Of a stretch of 39,879 nt of DNA, positions 7,109 through 15,396 are shown one piece after another; position 1 is the stretch's first letter, and every line of letters starts with the position of its first letter. The notes beneath the pieces were generated by a model. That model worked only from the letters and a program-made list of their open reading frames with translations. It had not been told where the DNA came from and ran no database searches. The stretch spans positions 1 to 39,879 of the forward strand of contig JAKPDK010000186.1 of assembly GCA_029552745.1 (NCBI GenBank). The letters run 5' to 3'. Made by a program: the position numbers and the translations under genes. The DNA comes from Candidatus Hydrogenedentota bacterium. Lineage in GTDB: Bacteria; Hydrogenedentota; Hydrogenedentia; Hydrogenedentales; SLHB01.

Positions 7109-8636
7109 ATTTCAAATTCTACGCGGGACAACCGCACAAAGGACATCTTTCATCCCATTGAAGGGTGAACTGATCATGGACCTTGAAAGCGGGTTTTTGT
7201 ATATCGGCGACGGCGTGACCTTCGGCGGTGTGCTTGCCGCCCCACTTGCTGCAAGCACCGATAGAATCATTGCTGTCGTCCGAAATGAATCGGGCGCAAT
7301 GATTCCAAAAGGCACCCCAGTTTGCATCGTCGGTGCATCCGGTGGCGGGATCGGATTGATTGAAAAATCCGATGCTTCAAATCCAGCCCGCATCAATTCT
7401 ATCGGCCTTCTTGAAAACGATGTGCCGAACAATGCAAGCGGCACTGTGATGATCGAGGGTTCAATCACAAACTTGAATACAAGTGCGTTTGATTCCGGCG
7501 ATGATCTATATATCGCCCCAGGCGGCGGCTTAACTGACGACAAGCCAGTTGAACCGAATTTCATCGAACGTGTGGCAAAAGCCGTTGTGATCAGCGAAAC
7601 TGTCGGTTCGGTGATTGTTCGTCTCGGTGGTATTGTGGACCTTCCGAATCTTCCAAACAATCACATTCCTATCGGAGTCGGGGGCGGTCACACCACAACT
7701 GTCGATGCCGACGCGAAGATTGCGGCGAACACGGCGGTGATTGCGGCCCAGGCTTCAGCCGATGCCGCACAAGCTGACGCGGACGCCGCGCAAGCTGACA
7801 TCGACGCCCACGAAGCCAGAACGGACAACCCGCATTCAGTCACGAAAGCGCAAGTCGGCCTCGGCAATGTGGACAACACAAGCGATGCAGACAAGCCAAT
7901 TTCTACGGCCACGCAAGCCGCACTTAATTTGAAATATGATGCTTCAAATCCAAACGGATATGAAACGCCCGCACAACTAAACGCAAGGGATACCGCGAAT
8001 CGTGCCCGCGCAAATCACACGGGCACCCAGCTTGCGGCAACGATTTCTGATTTCGCCGCAACGGTTCTTGCAACTGTTCTTTCGGGCTATGCTGTCGGCG
8101 CAAACACCGCGCTTGCAGCGACCGACACAATCCTTCAAGCATTCCAAAAAGTGCAAGGGCAAATCAACGCCCGCGCACTTTCGGCAAGACAAATCCTTTC
8201 TGGATACGGTCTCACGGGCGGCGGTGATTTGACCGCCGACATAACACTTGCTGTCGGATTGTCGAATCAAACAGTGAACGCAACGGGCACAACTACGACG
8301 ACAAGTGCAACTGACGTTTTAATGAACTCAATGTCTATCACCCCAGTTGCGGGCACATATCTCGTATTGTTTGGATGTTCGGTTGAATCAAATAGTGACG
8401 ATGCTGACATCTTTACTTCTATATATTCCGGCGGTGTTCGGGCGAGCGGTTCGCAACGTCAGGCAACGCCGAATGTATCGGGCGGACCAGGGAATCCGGC
8501 AAGTGCGGTGATTCCAATGGAGACACATGCGATTGTTTCAGTAAACGGATCACAAGCCATCGAAGGAAGATGGCGACGAACGGCGGGCACGGCTTCAGCA
8601 TACACCCGCCAACTTTCGATTGTGAGGATTGCATAA
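7092..8636 (+). CDS. Fibre protein with Mtd-like N-terminus (head or tail fibre)
   Basis: A 514-residue fibre. Residues ~5-42 carry the pattern RGTTAQ, then a Gly-Glu-Leu, then GFLYIGDG, characteristic of the N-terminal domain of major tropism determinant-type proteins. Residues ~208-240 form an Ala/Asp heptad region (likely trimeric coiled coil). Residues ~243-275 hold the phage fibre motif NPHSVTKAQVGLGNVDNTSD, and RANHTGTQ recurs near 302. Residues ~395-514 form a beta-rich C-terminal domain that could be a jelly-roll binding head. It sits right after the coat genes and before the connector genes, so it may decorate the head; a tail location is the alternative. Confidence 0.8.
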   Translation: MSAVTRFQILRGTTAQRTSFIPLKGELIMDLESGFLYIGDGVTFGGVLAAPLAASTDRIIAVVRNESGAMIPKGTPVCIVGASGGGIGLIEKSDASNPARINSIGLLENDVPNNASGTVMIEGSITNLNTSAFDSGDDLYIAPGGGLTDDKPVEPNFIERVAKAVVISETVGSVIVRLGGIVDLPNLPNNHIPIGVGGGHTTTVDADAKIAANTAVIAAQASADAAQADADAAQADIDAHEARTDNPHSVTKAQVGLGNVDNTSDADKPISTATQAALNLKYDASNPNGYETPAQLNARDTANRARANHTGTQLAATISDFAATVLATVLSGYAVGANTALAATDTILQAFQKVQGQINARALSARQILSGYGLTGGGDLTADITLAVGLSNQTVNATGTTTTTSATDVLMNSMSITPVAGTYLVLFGCSVESNSDDADIFTSIYSGGVRASGSQRQATPNVSGGPGNPASAVIPMETHAIVSVNGSQAIEGRWRRTAGTASAYTRQLSIVRIA

Positions 8637-9436
8637 TGCTTTACGCTTTCAAACAACAAAAATACAACCCGAATCGAGAAGCGCAAATCCCTGAAGACTG
8701 GGCGTGGCTGAAACTTCAAATCGGTGATCACGAACGCGAACAGTACGAACAGGACAACTGGATTGTTCTTGAGACAGATGATTTCAATTCGTATCTTGTG
8801 AATAAAAACGCGCAAACTTCTCTTCGCGTTTTTGATCTTGTCCACGAACAATTCAAAAATCTTCACCCATCAAAAATTGATTTCAGAAGGCACCTTCGTT
8901 CTGAAGTGTATCTTCAAAAAACAGTTTCGATGCTTCCAAACGGACGGCCTGACAAAGCGGTTTACACATACGAGGGAACTCCAATTTGTGAAATTCAATT
9001 TGTCTTTGAAGCCGATGCACTGAATTTTATGAAACGCCGAACAGAACTTCTTGCATACTACAAACGGGACGGCGAACGGGGTGAACAGTTCGCAATCGCT
9101 GACGACTTCTATGATTTGACAAACCCATATCATCTTCAACTTGTGATGCAAGAAAGGTCCGAAGCGCGGGCCATGATCATCGAACAAGTGAAGGCATTTC
9201 TGAACGACGTTCTTGCGCAACACTATTTGCCGCAAGGCTGGACATATCCGCAAATCCTTCAGGTCGTAGGTGATTTCTGGAATAAGTACGGCTTGCCGAT
9301 CAACGCATGGATCAGCGTTGCAAGCCCACAATTTCAGACGATGCTTGCCGCCGAAGAAGACTTTGAATTTTTGAACATCACAGTCTCCCCAGGCGTGAAC
9401 ATGAAACAATATATTTTGCAGAAGACATCATACTAA
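8636..9436 (+). CDS. Hypothetical structural-region protein
   Basis: A 266-residue protein of unknown function. The frame is open from 8570, but the ATG at 8636 shares a base with the fibre stop (TAATG) and has GAGGA at 8624-8628, so I start there. It is mixed alpha/beta and rich in aromatic and charged residues, with a helical middle (FVFEADALNFMKRRTELL) and QGWTYPQILQVVGDFW near residue 205. No catalytic motif is evident. Coupling to the fibre gene suggests a partner role such as attachment or assembly, but this is inference. Confidence 0.6.
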   Translation: MLYAFKQQKYNPNREAQIPEDWAWLKLQIGDHEREQYEQDNWIVLETDDFNSYLVNKNAQTSLRVFDLVHEQFKNLHPSKIDFRRHLRSEVYLQKTVSMLPNGRPDKAVYTYEGTPICEIQFVFEADALNFMKRRTELLAYYKRDGERGEQFAIADDFYDLTNPYHLQLVMQERSEARAMIIEQVKAFLNDVLAQHYLPQGWTYPQILQVVGDFWNKYGLPINAWISVASPQFQTMLAAEEDFEFLNITVSPGVNMKQYILQKTSY

Positions 9437-9447
9437 GGAAGGTTTGA

Positions 9448-10116
9448 ATGCTTAGAAAGATCATCGACTTCGTGAGTTTGAAACTGATCAGCCCTTTCAA
9501 CTGGGGGCGCATCAAGTTTTTGCTGACTGGACGCGAGTTCAACTTGCGCCCCTACGACCGCGAATATGCGCGGCGGTTGATGAAACTTTCGCCTTATTTG
9601 TGGGTGTCACGTCGGCGAACACATTTGACTTCGTATTTGATTTCTTTAGGCGATTTTGCGCTTGCCTTGTGGGTTTGGATGAAAGCCAAGTTCAAAGGTC
9701 CGCGCCCGCGCTGGGGCTACTGGACACATGCTTTCTTGAGTGATCAAAATGGAAAGCTGATCGAAGCGGTCGCAAAAGGAGTTCAAGAAGCCTACTTTGA
9801 CGACGTGTTTGATTGCGATTCTGTCGCGTGTCTTGCGCCGAGTTTTGCAACTGACGAAGAGTGGAAGGAAGTTTCAGAAGTCGTGATCGACATGGCCCGA
9901 AAACAACTGGGCAAGAAGTATGATACGATCTTCAACATCGCCGACGACAGCGAATTGTCGTGCATTGAACTTGTGCGCGTTGCACTTCGCGCATTGCCAC
10001 AATACGGTTTGCGCTTCAAAGACTTTGAAGCCATGATTCAACAATATAAAAACGTGACTCCGCAAATGCTCTATGAATCTAAGAGTTTTCGCGTTGTCTG
10101 GGAAGTGAGACGCTAA
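9448..10116 (+). CDS. Permuted papain-like hydrolase (YiiX/NlpC-P60 superfamily)
   Basis: A 222-residue protein. The signature is a histidine in YWTHAFL (H94), then KLIEAVAKGV with E106, and C-terminally KKYDTIFN followed by DDSELSCIELV with C172. This His-first, Cys-last order is typical of the circularly permuted YiiX/YebB-type NlpC/P60 proteins, which cut peptide or amide bonds, often in peptidoglycan. The N-terminus has a hydrophobic stretch around residues 66-80 that may touch a membrane. GGAAGG precedes the ATG. Among head-tail joining genes it may be a virion-borne cell-wall hydrolase; a lipid or protein substrate is also possible. Confidence 0.65.
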   Translation: MLRKIIDFVSLKLISPFNWGRIKFLLTGREFNLRPYDREYARRLMKLSPYLWVSRRRTHLTSYLISLGDFALALWVWMKAKFKGPRPRWGYWTHAFLSDQNGKLIEAVAKGVQEAYFDDVFDCDSVACLAPSFATDEEWKEVSEVVIDMARKQLGKKYDTIFNIADDSELSCIELVRVALRALPQYGLRFKDFEAMIQQYKNVTPQMLYESKSFRVVWEVRR

Positions 10117-11138
10117 TGATCATTGCAATTTTGCACAATGAAAAACAGGTTCAGCTTCGAGACCTGACAAGGTTTGATGCTTCCAAGTCTGTTCTTGTGA
10201 AGGGATCGGCAAACCCGATCATCGGAGTCAAGATCAAGGCTGGGGCTGACGCGGCTGAAGTCGATGTCTTCAACGCTGACAACAAAAAATGGTTCTTAGA
10301 CTGGGCCTTCAGCCAGTATGCTTTTGATGTCGATTCGTCAAACTCTGAACTTGTCTTTGAAGTCGGCGGGACGCGCTATCAGACGAACGTATTGACAGGC
10401 ACCTATGATCTTGCAAATCTTTTGACCGCAATCAAAAATGCAATGGAATCTGTCGTTTCGCCCTTGTCTGTTTCATTCACGGTAGATGAACGAAACAGAA
10501 TCACAATGAACCCCTCCCTACCGCTGAAGATTCTACCGAATTTTTCTTCGGCGGGCCTTTTGCGACATCTTGGGTTCAAAGAAGACGGCCAGCTTGTCAG
10601 CTTCCCCGTCGAATACGGTTTGCGAAAAGTGACCGTGACGGTCGAAGCTGGGACGACTGGCCCCTATACGGTTGTCGAGTCCGCTTCGATCAGCGCATTT
10701 GTGGAAGTTTACACCGAAGAAGGGGATTCACTTTTCAGCGATGATTCTGATTTGATCAGCGAAGAACCGGACATAATGAAATGGCTTCCAGCGGGACGCG
10801 GATCGTACAAAGATTTGCACCGAAAAGCCCAGCGTTTGATTCTCGACTGGATTGATCGTCAAGGATACCGCGACGAACAACAAAGAAAGCTGACGAAGTG
10901 GGCTTTTGTCGATCATTCCGATGTTCGCATGTGGTCCTACTACATGGTGCTTCGACTCTTCTTCATGGGCGCACAGAACGACGTTGACGACGTGTTCAAA
11001 AAGAAAGCCGCCTACTATGAAAAACTTGAAATCGCATCGCGTGACCGCGCCGTTCTGAAACTAGACCTGGATGGTGACAACAAATCCGATGTGCCGAACG
11101 GCCCAGACATTCGTTCAGGAAGGTTGTTCTTCCGATGA
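10116..11138 (+). CDS. Head-tail connector/adaptor with extra N-terminal domain
   Basis: A 340-residue protein. Residues ~225-340 are helical (HRKAQRLILDWIDRQGY, then WSYYMVLRLFFMGAQ) and end in LKLDLDGDNKS, the usual form of head completion or adaptor proteins that dock under the portal. Residues ~91-156 hold a beta-rich module (TGTYDLANLL, FTVDERNRIT, LLRHLGF) also seen in the tail protein at 15397-16182. The start overlaps the previous stop (TAATG), and the next gene starts in its stop (ATGA). The adaptor role comes from the C-terminal pattern and position. Confidence 0.65.
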   Translation: MIIAILHNEKQVQLRDLTRFDASKSVLVKGSANPIIGVKIKAGADAAEVDVFNADNKKWFLDWAFSQYAFDVDSSNSELVFEVGGTRYQTNVLTGTYDLANLLTAIKNAMESVVSPLSVSFTVDERNRITMNPSLPLKILPNFSSAGLLRHLGFKEDGQLVSFPVEYGLRKVTVTVEAGTTGPYTVVESASISAFVEVYTEEGDSLFSDDSDLISEEPDIMKWLPAGRGSYKDLHRKAQRLILDWIDRQGYRDEQQRKLTKWAFVDHSDVRMWSYYMVLRLFFMGAQNDVDDVFKKKAAYYEKLEIASRDRAVLKLDLDGDNKSDVPNGPDIRSGRLFFR

Positions 11139-11560
11139 GTTTCATTGACTTGAGACCTTATTTTGAAGCCAGAATGAAAACCGTTGATCAGGACCTTCGG
11201 GAATGGCCGGATGCTTTCAACATCGAAAACATCCCTTCGGGTATTCTTGACAAGTCTTGGCATGTGGAGTTCGGACCGTTCAACTACACTGGGACGGCCC
11301 ACACTTGCCTTCATTTTGACTGTCCAGTTCGCCTTCAGGTGTTCATCAAGGGATACCGTGAACCGAAGGAAGCCGTTGACTCTGCGCTGAAATTCGCGGA
11401 CGCTATTGTCAAAGAGTGCTGCAAGCTCTCTAATCGGCTGAATCAGGCCACAATCAAAAATGTCCTTCCGAATTTGATCGACATTCGTAAACTCACGCAA
11501 GGCAACGATAACTGTGCGGTTCTTGAACTTACATTCGATTGCGAAATTGTTATTTGTTAA
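11135..11560 (+). CDS. Probable tail terminator / tail completion protein
   Basis: A 141-residue alpha/beta protein between the adaptor and the tail tube, the usual place for the tail terminator ring that caps the finished tail. It has a beta-rich middle (WHVEFGPF, then LHFDCPVRLQVFIKGY), a helix (PKEAVDSALKFADAIVKECCKL) and a final strand (CAVLELTFDCEIVI), like lambda gpU-type or related terminators. The ATG overlaps the preceding TGA by four bases (ATGA). The assignment rests mainly on gene order and size. Confidence 0.6.
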   Translation: MSFIDLRPYFEARMKTVDQDLREWPDAFNIENIPSGILDKSWHVEFGPFNYTGTAHTCLHFDCPVRLQVFIKGYREPKEAVDSALKFADAIVKECCKLSNRLNQATIKNVLPNLIDIRKLTQGNDNCAVLELTFDCEIVIC

Positions 11561-11580
11561 ACCAAAAAAGGAGTTAAAAA

Positions 11581-12513
11581 ATGGGAGTAGAAAACATCAA
11601 AGTTGAGGCGATGAAAGTGTTTTATGGTCTCAACACAAAACAAAAAGAGAAGATCACGATTCGTGCTGGGGTTGTGAAAGCCGACCTTGCGGGCGCATAC
11701 TTCCATTCGTATGCGGTTCTTGCGGGCGCAATCGTGAAGCATGTCTTCTGGTTCAATGTGACTGGAAGTGACGTTGCACCTTCTCTTGCCGATGCGACTT
11801 TGCACGAAGTTGACATTTCTGATCCAGGCATCGACACGGTTCAAGAAATCGCCGCCGAACTCCAAAGTGTGATCGACGCTTTGACGACGGTATATAGTGC
11901 GACCGTTGTGAACAACGTGATCACAGTTGATCACGAAGTTGCCGGATATGCACCGTCGATGCACGATGCGAAGAACCCACTTCTTGTCACTGATTTCGGT
12001 TTTGAAATCCTTGTTCAAGGTGACACTGAAGATGAACTCGGTTGTATCGAAGGCGACATCGAAGTGTCGTTTGAAGAGTCTTTCATTGATGTCACTTGCC
12101 ACGCTGAAGGAACCACGCCTGTCGCGCAATTGAAGAACGGTGTGTCTTCCGTTGAAGTGACGATGAACCTTGAAGAGACGACAAAAGAAAAACTCAAAAA
12201 GATGTTCGTCAAATCGGGCGGTTCTTTCATCCCTGACAACGGTTCTGAAGTGTTCGGAATGGGCACGTTTAAGAACTTTGAAAACATGTTCAAGTATGCA
12301 ACGAAGTTGCGCCTTCACCCTGTTCGCTTGCTGGACGGTGATATGTCTGAAGACTATACCTTCCACAAAGCGATTCCGAACCTGACAGGCTTGACCTTCT
12401 CGGGTGAAAACGTGTTCACGCTTCCTATCACCTTCAAAGTCTATCCGGCTGAAGGCGTTGATAGCCGCGTCAACTACTTTTCTATCGGTGACGGTTCGCA
12501 ATCACTTGCGTAA
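11581..12513 (+). CDS. Major tail protein (tail tube)
   Basis: A 310-residue beta-rich protein located between the tail terminator and the tail chaperones, as for tube proteins. AAAGGAG gives a strong ribosome site, and a hairpin follows the gene, both consistent with high expression. Residues ~150-290 (EDELGCIEGDIEVSFEES, SVEVTMNLEETTKEKL, TFSGENVFTLPITFKVYP) fit the tube beta-barrel with its long loop. Residues ~40-130 look like an additional domain with alternating strands and a helix (TVQEIAAELQSVIDAL). Confidence 0.8.
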   Translation: MGVENIKVEAMKVFYGLNTKQKEKITIRAGVVKADLAGAYFHSYAVLAGAIVKHVFWFNVTGSDVAPSLADATLHEVDISDPGIDTVQEIAAELQSVIDALTTVYSATVVNNVITVDHEVAGYAPSMHDAKNPLLVTDFGFEILVQGDTEDELGCIEGDIEVSFEESFIDVTCHAEGTTPVAQLKNGVSSVEVTMNLEETTKEKLKKMFVKSGGSFIPDNGSEVFGMGTFKNFENMFKYATKLRLHPVRLLDGDMSEDYTFHKAIPNLTGLTFSGENVFTLPITFKVYPAEGVDSRVNYFSIGDGSQSLA

Positions 12514-12537
12514 ACTTTTGACTTTTGATCCAATTAA

Positions 12538-12569
12538 GGCCCCAGGCGATTAAGCACGGGGCCACGCTT
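12538..12569 (+). terminator. Hairpin after tail tube gene, possible attenuator
   Basis: GGCCCC at 12538-12543 pairs with GGGGCC at 12558-12563, followed by the weak run ACGCTTT. The T-tract is poor, so it probably reduces rather than stops transcription into the chaperone and tape measure genes, which are needed in smaller amounts than the tube. Confidence 0.5.
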
Positions 12570-12588
12570 TAAGAGAAGGAGAATCCGA

Positions 12589-12849
12589 ATGGGATTTCAA
12601 TATGAAGACGAAGAACTTGAATTGATCTACAAAGGTCAAACCTACAAGTACCGTGCGCCGTCAGCGATTGAACAACAAGTGACAGCCAAAAAATTCAAAG
12701 AGAAAGCTGACGACGAGACAGTGGGTGCCGCTGATTTGTATATCAATTTTTTTGTTGAACTCGGTTTGCCGAAAGACGTGCTTGAAAAGATGTCCATGAA
12801 AGGTCTCACGGACTTGTTTCTATACACCGTCGGCGCAAAAAAAAACTAG
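12589..12849 (+). CDS. Tail assembly chaperone, short form (gpG-like)
   Basis: An 86-residue protein between tail tube and tape measure genes. It is alpha/beta and acidic, with a short beta start (EDEELELIYKGQTYKYR) followed by helices, like the N-terminal product of tail assembly chaperone pairs. AGAAGGAG lies upstream of the ATG. It ends VGAKKN at a TAG placed directly after a run of nine A, the slip site that produces the longer form. Its probable role is to coat the tape measure protein and recruit tube subunits. Confidence 0.8.
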   Translation: MGFQYEDEELELIYKGQTYKYRAPSAIEQQVTAKKFKEKADDETVGAADLYINFFVELGLPKDVLEKMSMKGLTDLFLYTVGAKKN

Positions 12850-13154
12850 ATTTCAACGACGTTCAGTTTGCAAAGGTTCTTCGATTCTATCCTGGGCTTT
12901 CATATAGGGAAGCCGCTTCTCTTCCGGCGGCGGCTTTCAACAAGTTATGGAAGGCCATCGACATTCTTGAAGCGCAAGAACAACTTGTTCTGATCAGGGC
13001 GTTTCAACATACGAGTCTGACAAAAAACGCCAAGATAGAAAGGGACAAGAAGCTATACGCGGCGGCTTATCCGCGAGACATTTACAAGAGAGAAGCAAAA
13101 GACGCTTCGTTCTTAGTGCAAAAACTTGGGGGCAAAGATGGCCGACGAAAATAA
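12589..13154 (+). CDS. Tail assembly chaperone, frameshifted long form (gpGT-like)
   Basis: Predicted 188-residue fusion made by a -1 ribosomal frameshift at 12840-12846. The zero frame runs to 12846 and continues in the -1 frame from 12846 to the TAA at 13152-13154. The second part has no sensible start of its own. It encodes about 102 residues beginning LDFNDVQFAKVLRFYPG, helical and ending in a basic tail. The short/long pair is the classic arrangement of siphovirus tail chaperones. The long form overlaps the tape measure start by 17 bases. Confidence 0.75.
12837..12846 (+). promoter_or_regulatory. -1 ribosomal frameshift slip site
   Basis: Nine A residues at 12837-12845 followed by C give the heptamer A AAA AAC (12840-12846) in register with the zero frame, which then meets TAG at 12847-12849. 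Both tRNAs can re-pair one base back, which matches the canonical X XXY YYZ rule. I did not see a strong stem or pseudoknot immediately downstream. Confidence 0.75.
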
Positions 13155-15393
13155 GATACAACTCGATGTCGAACTCTCGGAGAGTTCGATTGACAATTCG
13201 TTCAAAGCCATCGACAAACGCGCCGAAAAATCCGCGAAGGAGTCGGCGGCAGTCTTCGGTGAATACTTCCAAAAACAAGAAAACGAACTCAAAGATTCCA
13301 TTGATCGGATTGTGAACGAGACGCGAAAGACGGCCCAGAAATCCGCGAAGGAATCAGCGGCGGCATTTGCCGAAGCGTTTGAAAAGCAAGACAAAATCTA
13401 CAAAGCGTCGGTGAAACAAAACATCGACAACGCTATCAACGCAATCACCGGATCAAACAACATCAAGAAATCGGCGCAAGAAAGCGCATCGGTTTTTGAA
13501 GAAGCGTTTGCAAAAGAAATCACGGGCAACAAATCAATCGACAAAGCGTTGAACGCAATCCTTCCCGCCGCTGACGCAAGTGCCGCGATGGGGACAGGTC
13601 TTGCGCGGCTTGCGGGACCGCTTGCCGCTGCGACGGCTGGGATTGTGGCCCTGGGGTTTGCTGCAAAAGAGACTTTCGACCTGATCATTGCGGGCGAAAA
13701 AGAAATCAAACTCGAAAACAAATTCAAGGTTCTTGCACAACAAGCGGGAATCGCGGGCGATGCAATTCGTGATGATCTATCCAAAGCCGTTGACGGCCTT
13801 GTGGGTGAATCAGAACTTTTGCAACTCGCTTCTGAAACATTCATTCAACTTGGCAACAATGCGAAACAGTTGCCACAAATTCTTGAACTCGCACGAAAAA
13901 CCTATGCAATCTTCGGCGGCGATGTTGTCAAGAATACTGAAGCAATCACAAATGCAATCTTCACCGGACAGACTCGACAACTGAAACAACTTGGGATTCT
14001 TGTCGATACTGAAAAGGTTTACAAAGACTATGCCCGAACACTTGGGACTGTCGTCCCACTTTTGTCTGAACAACAAAAGCAACAAGCACTTCTGAATGAA
14101 GTGTTGAGACAGGGCAACGAACGGTTCAGAAATGTTGATGTTGACGGCGGCAAGGCGACCGATGCGGTCAAGCGTTTCAGCGTGGCCGTCGGTGAACTCA
14201 AAGATCAGCTTGCAATTTTGGCTTCAAATACTTTGGGACAGACACTTGCGGACGCCGCAAATTCTGTTTCAAAATTTGTTGCTGGAATCAACAAAGCATT
14301 TCAAACGGCAAACAATCCAGCGGATCAAGTTGAAAAACTGAACATGCAAATTCGGTATTTGACGGGTTCGATCAAAGGGGCCGAAGAACAACTCCGAAAT
14401 TTCAATGCAGTTGAACGATTCTTTTTGGAAGATAGTTTCAAAGAATCTATCCAAGAAAAGTCGGCCCTTCTTGTGAAGTATCAAAAAGAACTCGAAGAAG
14501 CCACAAGAAAACAGGCCGCCGAACAAGCCGCCGCCGTAAACACGGGGGCCGTGGCTGGACAACCTTCAACTGTTTCGGATGAATACTTGCGACGAAAACA
14601 AGAACTCGTTGCAAAAGTTCAATCACTCAACGAACAACTTGCGGCTTCAGAACTTCAGCTTGCACAAGATGAGTTCACACGCGAACAAACCCGTGCAAAT
14701 CTTGAAGCGGTCACATATCAACAAAGATATGCGGCTGAACTGAAGTTTCAACAAGACAAATCGCAACTTGAAAAGTTCTTTGCTGACAACGGTATCAACG
14801 ACATTGATCTTCGCAATCAAGCGCGTGAAGCCCTTGAGTCACAACATGTGAACAACTTGTTGAAGATCGACAAGACTTATATTGACAACAAAAAGAAACT
14901 TGAAAAGGCCGCAAATGATTCGGCCTACAATGCGACCGCGACCGCTTTAGGTCAAATCGCAACACTTCAACAAAATGCTTCGGGCGAACTCGCTGCAATC
15001 GGGAAGGCCGCCGCAATCACAAAGGCAACAATGGACGGCTATGTTGCCGTTCAAAATGCCCTTGCGCAAGTGCCATATCCTTTCAACTTCGCGGCGGCGG
15101 CACTTGTGGGTGCTGCAGCGGCGGCGAACGTGGCGAAGATTGCGAGTATCGGGGAAGGCGGGGGCGGTTCAGCCGCATTCCAGCCTGGGACGGGCGGGAC
15201 ACCTGGACTTCCGAATACTGGCCCAATTGTCGAAGCACCTTTGCCGACTGAAACAGTTGCCGAAGTGCCAGCGACATCAATCAACCTGACGATCAACGGC
15301 AATGTCCTTGACCGTCGTGAAACAGGTCTTGAAATCGCACAAATTCTTGAAGAACAGTTTGCGGATCAAGGTCTTGTGATCAGGGGGGCGTAA
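13138..15393 (+). CDS. Tail tape measure protein
   Basis: A 751-residue protein that sets tail length and helps DNA entry. I start at ATG 13138, with GGGGG five bases upstream; a TTG at 13126 is in frame but less likely. It is mostly helical with repeated Lys/Ser/Ala segments (RAEKSAKESAAVFGEYF, then KTAQKSAKESAAAFAEAF) in residues 20-120. A hydrophobic stretch lies near residues 155-185 (LARLAGPLAAATAGIVALGF). Long coiled coils follow, and then the usual C-terminal element GELAAIGKAAAITKATMDGY. At about 0.15 nm per residue the tail would be roughly 110 nm long. Confidence 0.92.
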   Translation: MADENKIQLDVELSESSIDNSFKAIDKRAEKSAKESAAVFGEYFQKQENELKDSIDRIVNETRKTAQKSAKESAAAFAEAFEKQDKIYKASVKQNIDNAINAITGSNNIKKSAQESASVFEEAFAKEITGNKSIDKALNAILPAADASAAMGTGLARLAGPLAAATAGIVALGFAAKETFDLIIAGEKEIKLENKFKVLAQQAGIAGDAIRDDLSKAVDGLVGESELLQLASETFIQLGNNAKQLPQILELARKTYAIFGGDVVKNTEAITNAIFTGQTRQLKQLGILVDTEKVYKDYARTLGTVVPLLSEQQKQQALLNEVLRQGNERFRNVDVDGGKATDAVKRFSVAVGELKDQLAILASNTLGQTLADAANSVSKFVAGINKAFQTANNPADQVEKLNMQIRYLTGSIKGAEEQLRNFNAVERFFLEDSFKESIQEKSALLVKYQKELEEATRKQAAEQAAAVNTGAVAGQPSTVSDEYLRRKQELVAKVQSLNEQLAASELQLAQDEFTREQTRANLEAVTYQQRYAAELKFQQDKSQLEKFFADNGINDIDLRNQAREALESQHVNNLLKIDKTYIDNKKKLEKAANDSAYNATATALGQIATLQQNASGELAAIGKAAAITKATMDGYVAVQNALAQVPYPFNFAAAALVGAAAAANVAKIASIGEGGGGSAAFQPGTGGTPGLPNTGPIVEAPLPTETVAEVPATSINLTINGNVLDRRETGLEIAQILEEQFADQGLVIRGA

Positions 15394-15396
15394 ACG

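Noticed and set aside
8570-8635. Upstream extension of the gene at 8636
   Set aside because: It would overlap the fibre gene by 67 bases, and ATG 8636 has its own ribosome site and a stop-start overlap.
7092-8636. Diversity-generating retroelement target (because of the Mtd-like domain)
   Set aside because: No reverse transcriptase or template repeat is present anywhere in the window, and only the N-terminal domain resembles Mtd.
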